Assembly: GCA_011391695.1 (NCBI GenBank)
Contig: JAABQB010000021.1
Span: forward strand, 1-49,471
Direction of reading: 5' to 3'
DNA: 49,471 nucleotides
From: Desulfobacteraceae bacterium
GTDB taxonomy: Bacteria > Desulfobacterota > Desulfobacteria > Desulfobacterales > RPRI01
This document shows positions 24,973 to 33,707 of the stretch, piece after piece. A program made the position numbers and the translations under genes. How positions within the stretch are numbered: position 1 is the stretch's first letter; every line of letters starts with the position of its first letter. Under the pieces are notes generated by a model. That model was not told where the DNA came from. It saw nothing but the letters and a program-made list of their open reading frames with translations, and did no database searches.

Positions 24973-25671
24973 ATGAAAGATTCGGTAAAAGATAATAAGT
25001 CCGACAATGTCAGGAAAATGTTTAAAAGCATCTCAGGCCGGTACGATCTTCTGAATACTCTTATCACATTCGGGAGAGACAAATCGTGGCGGAAATATGT
25101 TATACAGGAAGCCTCCCTCAAACAGAACGCTCTTATTCTTGATGTTGGAACAGGAACAGGCGGGATTCTGCGGGAAGCTTTTCGTTCAAACAAGAGCATT
25201 AAAGCATTCGGGGCCGATTTTACAATGGAGATGATGCTTGCCGGAAGAGAAGGGAAAAACATAATTTCATGGTGCTGCGCCGATGCCCTCAATCTTCCAT
25301 TTCCCGATGCGGTTTTTGACGCCGTCACATCAGGCTATCTCATAAGAAACGTCGCGGATATCCGCCGCGCATTTACAGAACAGGTGCGAACGGTTAAACT
25401 GGGAGGTCGAGTGGTATGCCTTGAGACATCCCCTCCCCCGCAAGACATCCTGCGCCCTCTTATTCTTCTTTATCTGAATTTTATAATCCCCGCTCTCGGA
25501 CTCATTTTTGCCGGCAACAAGAATGCCTACCGGTATCTTACATCAAGTACCGAAGTTTTTAAAACGCCGGAAGAGATTTCTATAATCATGAGAGATGCCG
25601 GGTTGAAAGATATCAAATTCAAGAGGTTCATGTTCGGAACCATCGCCGTGCTCTCAGGCGTACGCCCGTAA
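24973..25671 (+). CDS. UbiE/MenG-type methyltransferase
   Basis: This 232-residue class I SAM-dependent methyltransferase begins VRKMFKSISGRYDLLNTLIT, the typical start of UbiE/MenG, has the SAM motif ILDVGTGTGG and the family segment NLPFPDAVFDAVTSGYLIRN. It probably methylates demethylmenaquinone to menaquinone, the expected quinone in anaerobes. ATG at 24973 is chosen; TTG at 24964 would overlap the prfC stop. It is likely in one transcript with prfC. No other menaquinone gene is near. Confidence 0.87.
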   Translation: MKDSVKDNKSDNVRKMFKSISGRYDLLNTLITFGRDKSWRKYVIQEASLKQNALILDVGTGTGGILREAFRSNKSIKAFGADFTMEMMLAGREGKNIISWCCADALNLPFPDAVFDAVTSGYLIRNVADIRRAFTEQVRTVKLGGRVVCLETSPPPQDILRPLILLYLNFIIPALGLIFAGNKNAYRYLTSSTEVFKTPEEISIIMRDAGLKDIKFKRFMFGTIAVLSGVRP

Positions 25672-25680
25672 GTCTCTAAA

Positions 25681-27612
25681 TTACCGGTTACTTTTGATGA
25701 TTGACTTTCTTTCCAGCCCCTCCAAAATTTCTATTAACCGACGTTTGCGAATATGTTTTTCTTTAAGGTCTTTCAAATATCGTTCCCACTCCATATTTTT
25801 TAATTGTTCGTCCCGGATTTTACGGATCTTTAGCAGGTATTTTACAGCCGATTCATATGCGCTGGGTTTGACCTGTGCAATCAGATTTTCCACCATTTTT
25901 TTCCAGATGGAGACAGCTCGGTCCGGCGCGTGGCTTTGAATGGCAACGGCAATGTTGTCTTCGTTTAGGCCAAACCAGCCGTATGACTGTTTTGGCCGCT
26001 GATCATACCATCGCAGTATCTCTTCCGGATTTTTCTCATGGATGGCGAGATTGATAAGTTCTTCGATCATAGGGAAACTTATTCGCCGGCGGTCATCTGA
26101 ATCTGAAAGCTTTAAACCGGACTCGGGCAGAGGCCAATCCTTTTGATCCCAAGGCAGTGCGCCGGTTTCAAGATATAACATAAGACATTCCCGCACCCTC
26201 GGCCATAACTTCACCTTTTCAGCGGCATGTCGGCACTCTGTATATGCTCGAATCGTGGGCTCCCGGATGAATTCATCTGCCCGAATGGCCGCAACTGCGG
26301 GCCAGTTCTTCTGATGAGTACGAATTTCCAGAAGCTTGCCGCGAAGTTCGCTGGAAATCCCCGGCAAGTTTTGCCCAAGCGCTCGTATCCCTTCATGAAT
26401 CCAGCGTTCGGCATCTTCAAGCCGATCGTCTGCCATCAACAGTTTAACCAGGCGCACGTAGCTGTTTGTTAGTTTTGCCTCAGCTTCGCAAAGCAGGATT
26501 ATTTCATCAGTGCGACCGGCGCCTTCAATGGCGTATATGATCCAGTCTGTGAGTTTGTTCCTCTGGTAACTGACGCTGAAACCATCATTTTTATCGGGAT
26601 GTTTGAGTGATTTCAGATTTTCCAGTAATCGGTCCGCCAGTTTATTCCAGTCCGGCTTTGCATGCGTTCGATGAAGATATTCCGCCAATGCTTCGAAAAG
26701 ACAATAGTCGTCTTCCATTACGGCCTCCAAAGCCCAAGCCATCTTATCCACATTCTGCCATGACGACTGATCCAGTGCCTTAACGACAACCGGCATACAC
26801 GCGCTGATTTCATCGGCTGTCTCACCCTCATCATTGCTCTGCTCAACCTGTTGAATGCCTGCGGACATTAATTCTTTCCCAAGGATAAGCACATCATCCG
26901 CGTAACCGGCCGTCAGCAGCGTCTCCATTTTTTTGCGAATACCGGAATAGTCCGGCGTGAACCCCTGGCCCTTCCAGTGATTTTGCCAGCCGGGTTCTGA
27001 GCTGATTTCATCGATTTCCTTGCGAATTTTTGAAATAAGAACAGATGTGTTTCCAGCTTTAACCTGCCGACGGGCAGACAGTTCTCCGCCGATTTCCGGA
27101 TATTGTACGGCGATCTCAATAAAAAGTTCAACGAGCTGTTTTTTTGTCTTTTGCTTTAAAAACGCATCGATATCTTTTTTAACAGATTCAGGCAAGGCAG
27201 GAGCATCATCGTCATAATCATCATCGTCATCATCCTCTTCCCAGCCTTCCTCATTTTCTAAAAGTTCAAGACGCTCGTCTTTCTGTTTTGCTTTGGGAAT
27301 TTTTTGATTGCTCTCAATCAGTTCCATATATTCGAGTACCACGGCTACCGCATGCTTACAGCCGAATTGATATGGACACGTACAAACCGAATCCGGCAGG
27401 CCGCCGTCTCCCATGGCGACTCTAACGGCATATTGTTCCGACCCGTCCACCCACGCGATCAGAGCGTCGTCGCTGGTTGCGGCCAGGCTTGATACCCGGC
27501 CCTGATGCTGATAATTTCGGCCGCGAGAGACAATTTTGCTCCCGGCCCATTTGTTGAGTTCATCCCAGGATAGATCCGCGATTTGTTCCAACTGGTTTTT
27601 CTTTTTTGGCAT
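25681..27612 (-). CDS. SWIM zinc-finger protein
   Basis: The 643-residue cytoplasmic protein has a SWIM zinc finger near the N-terminus (CTCPYQFGCKH: Cys77, Cys79, Cys85, His87), an acidic run of Asp and Glu around 125-140, and a long helical region with TPR-like features. SWIM proteins bind nucleic acid or protein partners; in bacteria they often occur with SNF2 helicases, but none is encoded here. ATG at 27612 is chosen because AAGGAA lies upstream; an in-frame extension to 27762 would run into the M3 repeat. Function unknown. Confidence 0.8.
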   Translation of the reverse strand: MPKKKNQLEQIADLSWDELNKWAGSKIVSRGRNYQHQGRVSSLAATSDDALIAWVDGSEQYAVRVAMGDGGLPDSVCTCPYQFGCKHAVAVVLEYMELIESNQKIPKAKQKDERLELLENEEGWEEDDDDDDYDDDAPALPESVKKDIDAFLKQKTKKQLVELFIEIAVQYPEIGGELSARRQVKAGNTSVLISKIRKEIDEISSEPGWQNHWKGQGFTPDYSGIRKKMETLLTAGYADDVLILGKELMSAGIQQVEQSNDEGETADEISACMPVVVKALDQSSWQNVDKMAWALEAVMEDDYCLFEALAEYLHRTHAKPDWNKLADRLLENLKSLKHPDKNDGFSVSYQRNKLTDWIIYAIEGAGRTDEIILLCEAEAKLTNSYVRLVKLLMADDRLEDAERWIHEGIRALGQNLPGISSELRGKLLEIRTHQKNWPAVAAIRADEFIREPTIRAYTECRHAAEKVKLWPRVRECLMLYLETGALPWDQKDWPLPESGLKLSDSDDRRRISFPMIEELINLAIHEKNPEEILRWYDQRPKQSYGWFGLNEDNIAVAIQSHAPDRAVSIWKKMVENLIAQVKPSAYESAVKYLLKIRKIRDEQLKNMEWERYLKDLKEKHIRKRRLIEILEGLERKSIIKSNR

Positions 27613-27642
27613 ATGATATATTCCTTTAATTTTTTTATGTTT

Positions 27643-27787
27643 CGAGACCTTTGAAGAACGTTCAATTTTGTCCAGGTTCAAGGAAGGCGAAAATTTTAAC
27701 CGCAGGAATACATTGAAGTATTTCGAGGATTGAAATTTGAGCCTGACGCCGAAATCGGGCAAAAGAGGGCGTTATGCAAAGGTCTCG
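27643..27787. repeat. MITE-like element, family M3
   Basis: CGAGACCTTTG (27643-27653) is the exact reverse complement of CAAAGGTCTCG (27777-27787); with four mismatched bases the ends extend inward to share ACG. The 145-bp element has no gene and sits in the promoter region of the SWIM gene. The remaining spacer up to 28197 is AT-rich with nothing recognised. Confidence 0.6.
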
Positions 27788-28197
27788 TTTTTTAATATCG
27801 AGCCTGTGATTAAGCAGCGCTTAATTCTATTATTTACCTTAATCCCCGCTCAGTTCAGCTTCTATCTCTTCAATACTCGGCAAACTAGATTTTAACCCTG
27901 ATGAATTACCATATCCGTATTCCGGTATTCTGCTTTAGCATATAAATTTTTATCACTCTACTATATTCTAAAAAATATTGAAAACCACCAAGTACAAAGA
28001 AAAGTGCTGTAAAAAGCCGAACAAATAAAAAAATGAGAATGCTTGTATTAATATAAAGGTAAGACGGAGTGCTGACATACGGGCCAGTATATAACGGGAT
28101 ACAATGCCAGTGAAATACTGGTATTGTAACATACTCAATATAATACTATTATTTACTATAAAGTTTGGACATTGAACTTTTTCTGCTATACATATAA

Positions 28198-28282
28198 CTT
28201 CCTCCACAAAACGTTAACCTCGATGAAGCTGCTTGATTTCTAATGGCATTCATCAATGTAAAAAACCGTTGACTTGATATTC
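28198..28282 (+). repeat. Repeat Y, copy 1
   Basis: The copy contains TCCACAAAACGTTAACCTCG, then ATGAA, and ends with TTGACTTGATATT. Matching copies lie at 35256-35347 and 37600-37692, and a weak one near 33496. The terminal TTGACTTGATAT could be part of the promoter of the toxin-antitoxin pair starting 20 bases later. Confidence 0.55.
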
Positions 28283-28303
28283 CATGGAGGTTATATTCCT
28301 TCT

Positions 28304-28667
28304 ATGGCATGGAATGTTGAATATCCCGACGAATTTGAAATATGGTGGGTTGGTCTGAACGAGGAAGAGCAGGTCGATATTGACGCGGCTGTCGGTTTGT
28401 TGGAAGAAAAATGGCATCATCTGCCATACCCATACAGTTCGGATGTCAGGGGATAGGTACGGCGCAATAAGGGGGTTGAGAATTCAGCATAAAGGCAAAC
28501 CGTATAGAATTCTTTATGCCTTTGATCCCCGTAGAGCAGCTATCCTGCTTATTGGCGGCAGGAAGACCGGCGGTAAGCGCTGGTACGAACAATACGTCCC
28601 GTTGGCTGAAAGAATTTATAATGAACATTTAAAGTCATTAAAAGATGAACAAGGGGGGGCATTATGA
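28304..28667 (+). pseudogene. HigB/Gp49-type toxin, frameshifted
   Basis: The first frame (MAWNVEYPDEFEIWWVGL to SSDVRG) ends at a TAG at 28454. The continuation, RYGAIRGLRIQHKGKPYR, ILYAFDPRRAAILLIGG and WYEQYVPLAERIYNEHL, lies one frame over and ends at 28667. Together they match the phage-derived Gp49-like/HigB toxin family (RelE-like mRNA interferases, about 115-120 residues). The break falls in the run GTCAGGGGATAGG; one extra base or two missing bases would explain it. It may be an inactivating mutation, a sequencing error or, less likely, recoding. The antitoxin gene overlaps its end by four bases. Confidence 0.75.
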
Positions 28668-29011
28668 GCAAACCGTACTCAATACTGAGAGAAAAAATGA
28701 AACCAGCAGCAAGAAAAAAAGCGGTGGAGAAGACAAAGACCCTGCTCAATTCAATGCCTTTGCAGGAATTGCGTCATGCCAGGAATTTAAGCCAGGAACA
28801 ACTGGCACAAATGTTGTCTGTCAAGCAAGCCGCTGTATCAAAACTTGAAAAACGGACAGATATGTATATCAGCACATTAAGAAATTTTATCAAGGCCATG
28901 GGAGGCGACCTGGAGATCATTGCCACATTTCCTGATGGATCCGTTCAGATCAGTCAATTTGAAAATATTGCCGCGAAGGCAGAAAGAGGAAATTCACCGA
29001 GTTCAGGTTAA
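28664..29011 (+). CDS. XRE-family antitoxin (HigA-like)
   Basis: This 115-residue protein has a basic N-terminal helix (AARKKAVEKTKTLLNSM) and a helix-turn-helix of the XRE type (LRHARNLSQEQLAQMLSVKQ, AAVSKLEKRTDMYISTLR), followed by MGGDLEIIATFPDGSV, typical of antitoxins paired with Gp49-like toxins. It neutralises the toxin and represses the operon. ATGA overlap with the toxin gene shows coupling. With the toxin frame broken, it may persist as an orphan antitoxin. Confidence 0.88.
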   Translation: MSKPYSILREKMKPAARKKAVEKTKTLLNSMPLQELRHARNLSQEQLAQMLSVKQAAVSKLEKRTDMYISTLRNFIKAMGGDLEIIATFPDGSVQISQFENIAAKAERGNSPSSG

Positions 29012-29429
29012 AAGCAGCAATTATTGAGGGTACTACCTTCAGGCGGTAGGGGATGCACTCCTTCCTGAAAGCAGTAGATCGAACAGTTTCATGAAAATAG
29101 TAAATTTCTAACGCAAATAATGATAACAAATTCCGTATCTAAAGGGTTGGTTAGTGATCCCTATGCTGTGTAACCATGTTGGAGGGAAATATGGATTGGC
29201 CAGCAAGAAACCTATTAGACAAAAGGTTCGTTTTTCGAGAATTGCGGCAAAATAGGAATCGGGTCAGGCACCTTCTGTATTGAATAGTTAACTACTTAAT
29301 ATTGTAAAATGGGTGTTGAACGAGTAAGATAATACATATAATATCATATGGATATACCAATATAATTTATTTTAAAGTATTGATGGTCACAAAATTACCC
29401 GGTATTGAACAGAAACTATTCAATATATT
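29012..29429. other. AT-rich spacer before the first cassette
   Basis: No gene seen. It contains an 11-bp perfect inverted repeat, TATTGAATAGT (29279-29289) and ACTATTCAATA (29416-29426), the latter just before the first cassette core site. The stretch AGTGATCCCTATGCTGTGTA at 29152 resembles AGTGATTCTTATGCTGTGTT at 35371, so the flanks of the two Y repeats are related. Confidence 0.4.
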
Positions 29430-29436
29430 GTTAGGC
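29430..29436 (+). other. Integron-type core site GTTAGGC (cassette start)
   Basis: GTTAGGC fits the GTTRRRY core consensus and is the exact reverse complement of GCCTAAC at 30527-30533, right after terC. This is the pairing expected between the ends of one integrated gene cassette. Confidence 0.7.
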
Positions 29437-29470
29437 TGCTCAAAGCCATGACGGAGGCACACGACTAGTG

Positions 29471-30532
29471 ATGTGGATCTGGATAGCATTTATAGCGTTT
29501 GTCCTGCTGATGTTGGCGCTGGACCTGGGCGTCTTTCACCGCAAAGCTCATGTAGTCAGCGTCAAGGAAGCTCTCGCTTGGTCGGCCGTGTGGCTATCCA
29601 TGGGGCTGTCATTCTCCGTGTTCGTGTACTTTGCCTACGACGGCCAGTGGTTCAGCCTTGGCACCGTCGCCGACGCCGTCGATGGGCTGACGAACGGAGG
29701 TGCAACGGCAACGGAGAAGTACCTGACCGGCTACGTCGTCGAGAAGTCCCTCAGCATCGACAACATCTTCGTGATCGCGATGATCTTCGGTTTCTTTGCG
29801 GTGCAGCCGCTCTACCAGCACCGCGTGCTGTTCTGGGGCATCCTCGGCGCTCTGGTCCTTCGAGGTGCGATGATCGGTATCGGGGCGAAGCTGATCGCCG
29901 AGTTCCATTGGGTTCTGTACATCTTCGCCGTGTTCTTGATCCTGACGGCGATCAAGATGCTCTTCCTCAAGACGGATCACACCGATCCGAACAAGAACAT
30001 CGTCGTTCGGCTAACGCGCCGCTTGTTCCCGGTGACCGCCAGGTTCCACGGCGAACACTTCGTCGTTCGCGCCGGTGCACCCGCGTCGTACGAGAGCGAG
30101 ATCCCCGGTGCGCCTATGGTCCCGGATGAGGTCGTGGACAGGGCTCAGCCGGGAACCCTGCTCCTCACGCCTCTGGCGCTAGCGCTAATCATGGTCGAGA
30201 CGACCGATCTCATCTTCGCTGTCGACTCGATCCCGGCCATCTTCGCCATCACGAGTGACCCGTTCTTGGTGTTCAGTAGCAACGTGTTCGCGATTCTCGG
30301 TCTGCGATCGCTCTACTTCGCGCTGGCCGGGATGGTAGAGAAGTTCCGATATCTGAAGTTCTCGCTTGCATTGGTCCTGATGGTAGTGGGCGTCAAGATG
30401 TTGCTTGCCGAATGGCTGAAGCTCGCCCTCGGGAAACACTTCAACTTGTACTTGATGACTGTAATACTTGCGATCCTGGTAGCGGGTGTGGCAGCATCCC
30501 TACTAGCAGAGCGTCATCGCAGAGACGCCTAA
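29471..30532 (+). CDS. TerC/Alx-family membrane protein (cassette gene)
   Basis: The 353-residue polytopic protein starts MWIWIAFIAFVLLMLALDLG and carries the TerC signatures SLSIDNIFVIAMIFGFF and TTDLIFAVDSIPAIFAIT, with acidic residues in membrane helices. The family exports Mn2+ or is tied to tellurite and metal stress tolerance. G+C content is clearly above that of its surroundings, indicating foreign origin. ATG at 29471 follows GGAGG by 13 bases; GTG at 29468 is an equal choice. The stop codon lies inside the attC site, as is usual for integron cassettes. The cassette is about 1.15 kb. Confidence 0.93.
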   Translation: MWIWIAFIAFVLLMLALDLGVFHRKAHVVSVKEALAWSAVWLSMGLSFSVFVYFAYDGQWFSLGTVADAVDGLTNGGATATEKYLTGYVVEKSLSIDNIFVIAMIFGFFAVQPLYQHRVLFWGILGALVLRGAMIGIGAKLIAEFHWVLYIFAVFLILTAIKMLFLKTDHTDPNKNIVVRLTRRLFPVTARFHGEHFVVRAGAPASYESEIPGAPMVPDEVVDRAQPGTLLLTPLALALIMVETTDLIFAVDSIPAIFAITSDPFLVFSSNVFAILGLRSLYFALAGMVEKFRYLKFSLALVLMVVGVKMLLAEWLKLALGKHFNLYLMTVILAILVAGVAASLLAERHRRDA

Positions 30533-30588
30533 CAAGCGCTTCAACTCGGAGCGCAAAAAACCGCGCCCGGTTAAGCGCATCGTTATAA
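30527..30588 (+). repeat. attC recombination site 1
   Basis: Bounded by GCCTAAC and GTTATAA. The arms AACAAGCGCTTCAACTCGG and, read in reverse complement, AACGATGCGCTTAACCGGG pair with the small mismatches typical of attC sites, around an AAAAAACC loop. Length 62 bp. Confidence 0.85.
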
Positions 30589-30646
30589 TACATCTGAAAA
30601 AGTATTCATCGATGATCGTATTCTTCTCATATAAGGTGCTCAAAAT

Positions 30647-32242
30647 ATGAATCCATTATGGATTTTGGCGGCATTTCTATTTGGTGCTGTTATCAGCAGA
30701 ATTGGTTTGCCACCCCTTGTGGGATATTTGCTGGCCGGATTTGCGCTAAACAGTATCGGTGTTACGGGCGGCGAACTACTGGAAACTTTAGCTGAGGCCG
30801 GTATTACGCTTCTTCTGTTTACCATCGGACTGAAGCTGAAGATTAAAAGCCTTGCAAAACCCGAAGTCTGGGCCGGTACATCCATTCACATGATTTTCAC
30901 GGCCATTCTTTTCGGCTTTTTAATCCGGATGCTCGGGTTTTCAGGGATACCGCTCTTTGACCAATTGACTTGGCAGACATCGCTGCTAATCGCGTTCGCC
31001 ATGAGTTTTTCCAGCACGGTCTTTGCCGTGAAAGTGATAGAGGAAAAAAAGGAGATGGCCTCGCGGCATGCGGTTGCCGCAATCGGCATCCTGATTATGC
31101 AGGATATTATTGCCGTTGTTTTTTTGGCGGCGTCCACAGGAAAAATTCCTTCCGTATGGGCCGTGCCTCTTTTGGCGTCGCTTTTTATTACAAGGCCTGT
31201 TCTTGGAAGAGTCATGGCGATGTGTGGTCATGGCGAATTGCTGATGCTGTTCGGTATTCTGATGACTGTTGTCGGTTACAGCGGATTTGAACTTGTCGGG
31301 TTGAAAGGCGATCTTGGGGCGCTGGTGGTGGGAATGCTCTTCGCCGCTCACCCCAAGGCGCCGGAACTGGCCGACAGATTGCTTGGATTCAAAGATTTGT
31401 TTTTGATCGGCTTTTTTTTAAATATCGGCATTTCCGGCTCTCCAACCCTCACAGGGTTCATAATAGCGCTACTACTGGCCCTGGTCATGCCGTTCAAGAC
31501 CGGATTGTTTTTTATCCTTCTTACCCGTTTCAGGCTGCGTGCCCGCACATCGTTACTTGCCTCTCTCAGTTTGTCGAATTACAGTGAGTTTGGTCTTATT
31601 GTCGGCTCAATCGGCGTTGCCAACGGCTGGATCAGCAGTGAATGGATGGTGGTAATTGCCATTGCACTTTCGTTGACCTTTATCATGGCCGCACCCCTGA
31701 ATGCTGCTTCACACAGCATATATGCGCGTGGTTCAGGCCGCCTGAAATATTTCGAGACTTCAACCCGGCTGCCGGAAGACGAGCCCATCGATCCGGGCGA
31801 CGCTGAAATTACGATTCTCGGTATGGGCGGCGTCGGAACGAGCGCCTATGATGAAATGAGGAGTCGATATGGTGAAATCGTTATCGGTGTTGATTTTAAC
31901 ACGGAAAAAGTGGAAGAACACCAGAAAAAAGGAAGACGGGTGTTTTTCGGAGATGCCGGCGACAGTGATTTCTGGAAACGCGTCGAACCTTCCAAAAGCT
32001 CGGTCTGTCTGGTTATGCTCGCCCTGCCTGATGCCAGGACAAGCGTTTTTTCAATTCAGCAGATGAAGGAAAGAGGTTACAAAGGTCAGATCACAGCGTC
32101 TGTCCGCTATGTGGACGAAATGCAACTTTTAAGAGATGCTGGGATTGATGCCGTATACAATTTATATGAAGAAGCGGGTGTTGGTTTTGCCGACCATGTG
32201 TGCGAGCATATGGATTATTGTAAGCTTAAAAATATCGAGTAG
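30647..32242 (+). CDS. KefB-type cation:proton antiporter with RCK domain (cassette gene)
   Basis: The 531-residue protein has about 11-12 membrane helices of the CPA2 family (GLPPLVGYLLAGFALNSIG at the start, GYSGFELVGLKGDLGALVVG and LSNYSEFGLIVGSIGVANGW within the transport core). A cytoplasmic TrkA-N/RCK domain follows (about 395-520: EITILGMGGVGTSAYDEM, a Rossmann nucleotide site). It should exchange K+ or Na+ for H+ under nucleotide control. It lies between core sites GTTATAA (30582) and TTATAAC (32333), which are reverse complements, making a 1.8-kb cassette, large for an integron. Confidence 0.9.
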   Translation: MNPLWILAAFLFGAVISRIGLPPLVGYLLAGFALNSIGVTGGELLETLAEAGITLLLFTIGLKLKIKSLAKPEVWAGTSIHMIFTAILFGFLIRMLGFSGIPLFDQLTWQTSLLIAFAMSFSSTVFAVKVIEEKKEMASRHAVAAIGILIMQDIIAVVFLAASTGKIPSVWAVPLLASLFITRPVLGRVMAMCGHGELLMLFGILMTVVGYSGFELVGLKGDLGALVVGMLFAAHPKAPELADRLLGFKDLFLIGFFLNIGISGSPTLTGFIIALLLALVMPFKTGLFFILLTRFRLRARTSLLASLSLSNYSEFGLIVGSIGVANGWISSEWMVVIAIALSLTFIMAAPLNAASHSIYARGSGRLKYFETSTRLPEDEPIDPGDAEITILGMGGVGTSAYDEMRSRYGEIVIGVDFNTEKVEEHQKKGRRVFFGDAGDSDFWKRVEPSKSSVCLVMLALPDARTSVFSIQQMKERGYKGQITASVRYVDEMQLLRDAGIDAVYNLYEEAGVGFADHVCEHMDYCKLKNIE

Positions 32243-32332
32243 TGTTTACCCCTTTAAGTTACGAGTGATAGCATTTGAACGAAATGTATAGGAACGAAGC
32301 TCGTAAGAGGTATAACATATTCGGATAATATA

Positions 32333-32394
32333 TTATAACAACGGCATTGTAGCGACGGCAAAAAAACCGCCGCGCCACATGCCGGATGTTACTT
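32333..32394 (+). repeat. attC recombination site 2
   Basis: Bounded by TTATAAC (reverse complement of the core at 30582) and GTTACTT. The arms AACGGCATTGTAGCGACGGC and GCCGCGCCACATGCCGGATG pair imperfectly around a run of seven A. Length 62 bp. The outer core deviates from the consensus at two bases. Confidence 0.8.
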
Positions 32395-32443
32395 TGTTTC
32401 TATTGGTAATCTTCATCGCAATTCTCAATCTAAACTTGCGGAT

Positions 32444-32512
32444 TTGTAGGTGCACAACCGCTCGGATATATTGACACTTTATTAGCTCAGCCCTATTGAT
32501 AACCTGGTTGTA
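32444..32512 (+). repeat. Repeat X, copy 1
   Basis: TTGTAGGTGCACAACCGCTC and GGATATATTGA are followed by AGCCCTATTGATAA and GGTTGTAA; ACAACC and GGTTGT form inverted ends. It matches 37481-37550 at about 85 percent by eye. It lies between attC site 2 and the 3' end of the recombinase gene. Confidence 0.7.
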
Positions 32513-32582
32513 ATCCTGATGCTGAATGAAAGCCGGCCTGTAAAATAAAAATGATTCCCCAAAGGTTGGTAAGACACATTAA

Positions 32583-33419
32583 TCATCCGTGCAGCACGTC
32601 CATCCATTTTATTGCTTCTGTATCGGTGATTTTCCCCAAGTACATCTGCGTGGTTTTAATATCCTGGTGCCTGAGAAGGACCTTTGATACCACTTCCAGG
32701 GGGATACCGTTACGGCTGGCATAGGTTGCTGAATATCGACGCAGATCATGGGGTCGAATCTGGATTCCGATCTTTTCACCAAGCTTCCTCACCATGGATA
32801 AAGCGGAGGAATAACATATCGGGAATATCCTGCTCTCCGGATCATGCTTACAGTCACGGACATACTCAGCGAGCCTCTTTGCTATTGATTCGGTCATAAA
32901 AGCAACTTCTATATCCTTTCCCGATTTAGGTTGCCGAATAATCAGCTTCCGGTCCGTAATATCCGATGCTCTGAGATTCAAGACCTCTCCTATTCTCATG
33001 CCGCATCTTGCCTGAAGTTCCAAAATTAGCCTGTCTCTTATCTTTTTGCTCCGATAAATCATTTCATCAACACTTTCTCTGCTGAGGATGTCCTTCTGTT
33101 TCATTCTTGGGCTTTTGAAAGCTTTGATCATGACTGAATCCTGGCAAGGGTTCTTCATGGAATGTCTTTTTTCATTAATCAGGAAATTGAAGAATGCTTT
33201 CAATTGAGCATATCTCAATCTCCTGGTTGACTTGGCCAAATGTTCTGTTAAAGATTCCAGAAACTGGTAAATGTGGTCAGGAGTGATCGCTTCCACGTGA
33301 ATATCTGCAAAATAATTCTCGAGATGTTCAAGAAGGTAACGGTAGCTGTCCTTAGTTCTTTTTCTGTGAATATTCTTCTGTGAGATTTGAAAAGTTTGAA
33401 TTGCGTCTCTTACTGTCAT
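32583..33419 (-). CDS. Tyrosine recombinase (Xer/phage-integrase type)
   Basis: The 278-residue site-specific recombinase has an N-terminal SAM-like DNA-binding domain (about 1-90) and a C-terminal catalytic domain with Arg142 (GMRIGEV), Lys165 or Lys168, HDLRR (His224, Arg227), His251 (LLRHQDI) and the nucleophile Tyr260 (TTQMYLG). All catalytic residues are present. The extra helix insertion that defines integron integrases (IntI) is absent, and the length is XerC/D-like. It is divergent to the ChrA cassette, with 258 bases between, like IntI to its cassettes. Repeats X and Y flank it. Its substrate sites are unknown. Confidence 0.92.
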   Translation of the reverse strand: MTVRDAIQTFQISQKNIHRKRTKDSYRYLLEHLENYFADIHVEAITPDHIYQFLESLTEHLAKSTRRLRYAQLKAFFNFLINEKRHSMKNPCQDSVMIKAFKSPRMKQKDILSRESVDEMIYRSKKIRDRLILELQARCGMRIGEVLNLRASDITDRKLIIRQPKSGKDIEVAFMTESIAKRLAEYVRDCKHDPESRIFPICYSSALSMVRKLGEKIGIQIRPHDLRRYSATYASRNGIPLEVVSKVLLRHQDIKTTQMYLGKITDTEAIKWMDVLHG

Positions 33420-33495
33420 TGCCTGCCTCCTTTTTTATAGACCTCTGGGGAAGTATTGATTATATAGGACTATTAAAGACAGTCGTTTGGATTTG

Positions 33496-33545
33496 TTGGC
33501 TGTAATCCACAAACCGACAGAGTCAGAAAATATTCATGATTTTCT
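33496..33545 (+). repeat. Repeat Y, weak copy 2
   Basis: CTGTAATCCACAAACCGAC and TCAGAAAATATTCATGATTT align loosely with the Y copy at 37600, which has CTGTTATCCACAAAACGTC and TCAGCGAAAATGCTGAATTT. The match is partial and could be chance outside TCCACAAA. Confidence 0.3.
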
Positions 33546-33676
33546 TCATGAAAGCGGTAACTATGCAATCTTGAAGAAAATGCTGACAAAATGCTTGATC
33601 TTAAATTGAAATCAATAGAAGGATATATAGACTGAAAATTGAAACTCTTCATTTTATGCGGAGCAATCTAAACATC

Positions 33677-33683
33677 GTTAAGC
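33677..33683 (+). other. Integron-type core site GTTAAGC (cassette start)
   Basis: GTTAAGC fits GTTRRRY and lies 24 bases before the chrA start codon. It complements the core AGCTAAC at 35084 only if one A is bulged. Confidence 0.45.
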
Positions 33684-33707
33684 ACATAAAATCGAGAGCA
33701 TATAATC

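Noticed and set aside
27613-27762. N-terminal extension of the SWIM protein
   Set aside because: The extension would be translated from the M3 repeat; ATG at 27612 has a ribosome binding site.
29473-30129. Arg-rich open frame inside terC
   Set aside because: High G+C of terC keeps other frames open; the TerC frame alone shows membrane helices and family motifs.
32583-33419. Integron integrase IntI
   Set aside because: The IntI-specific insertion before the HxxR motif is absent and the length is about 278 instead of about 320-340 residues.
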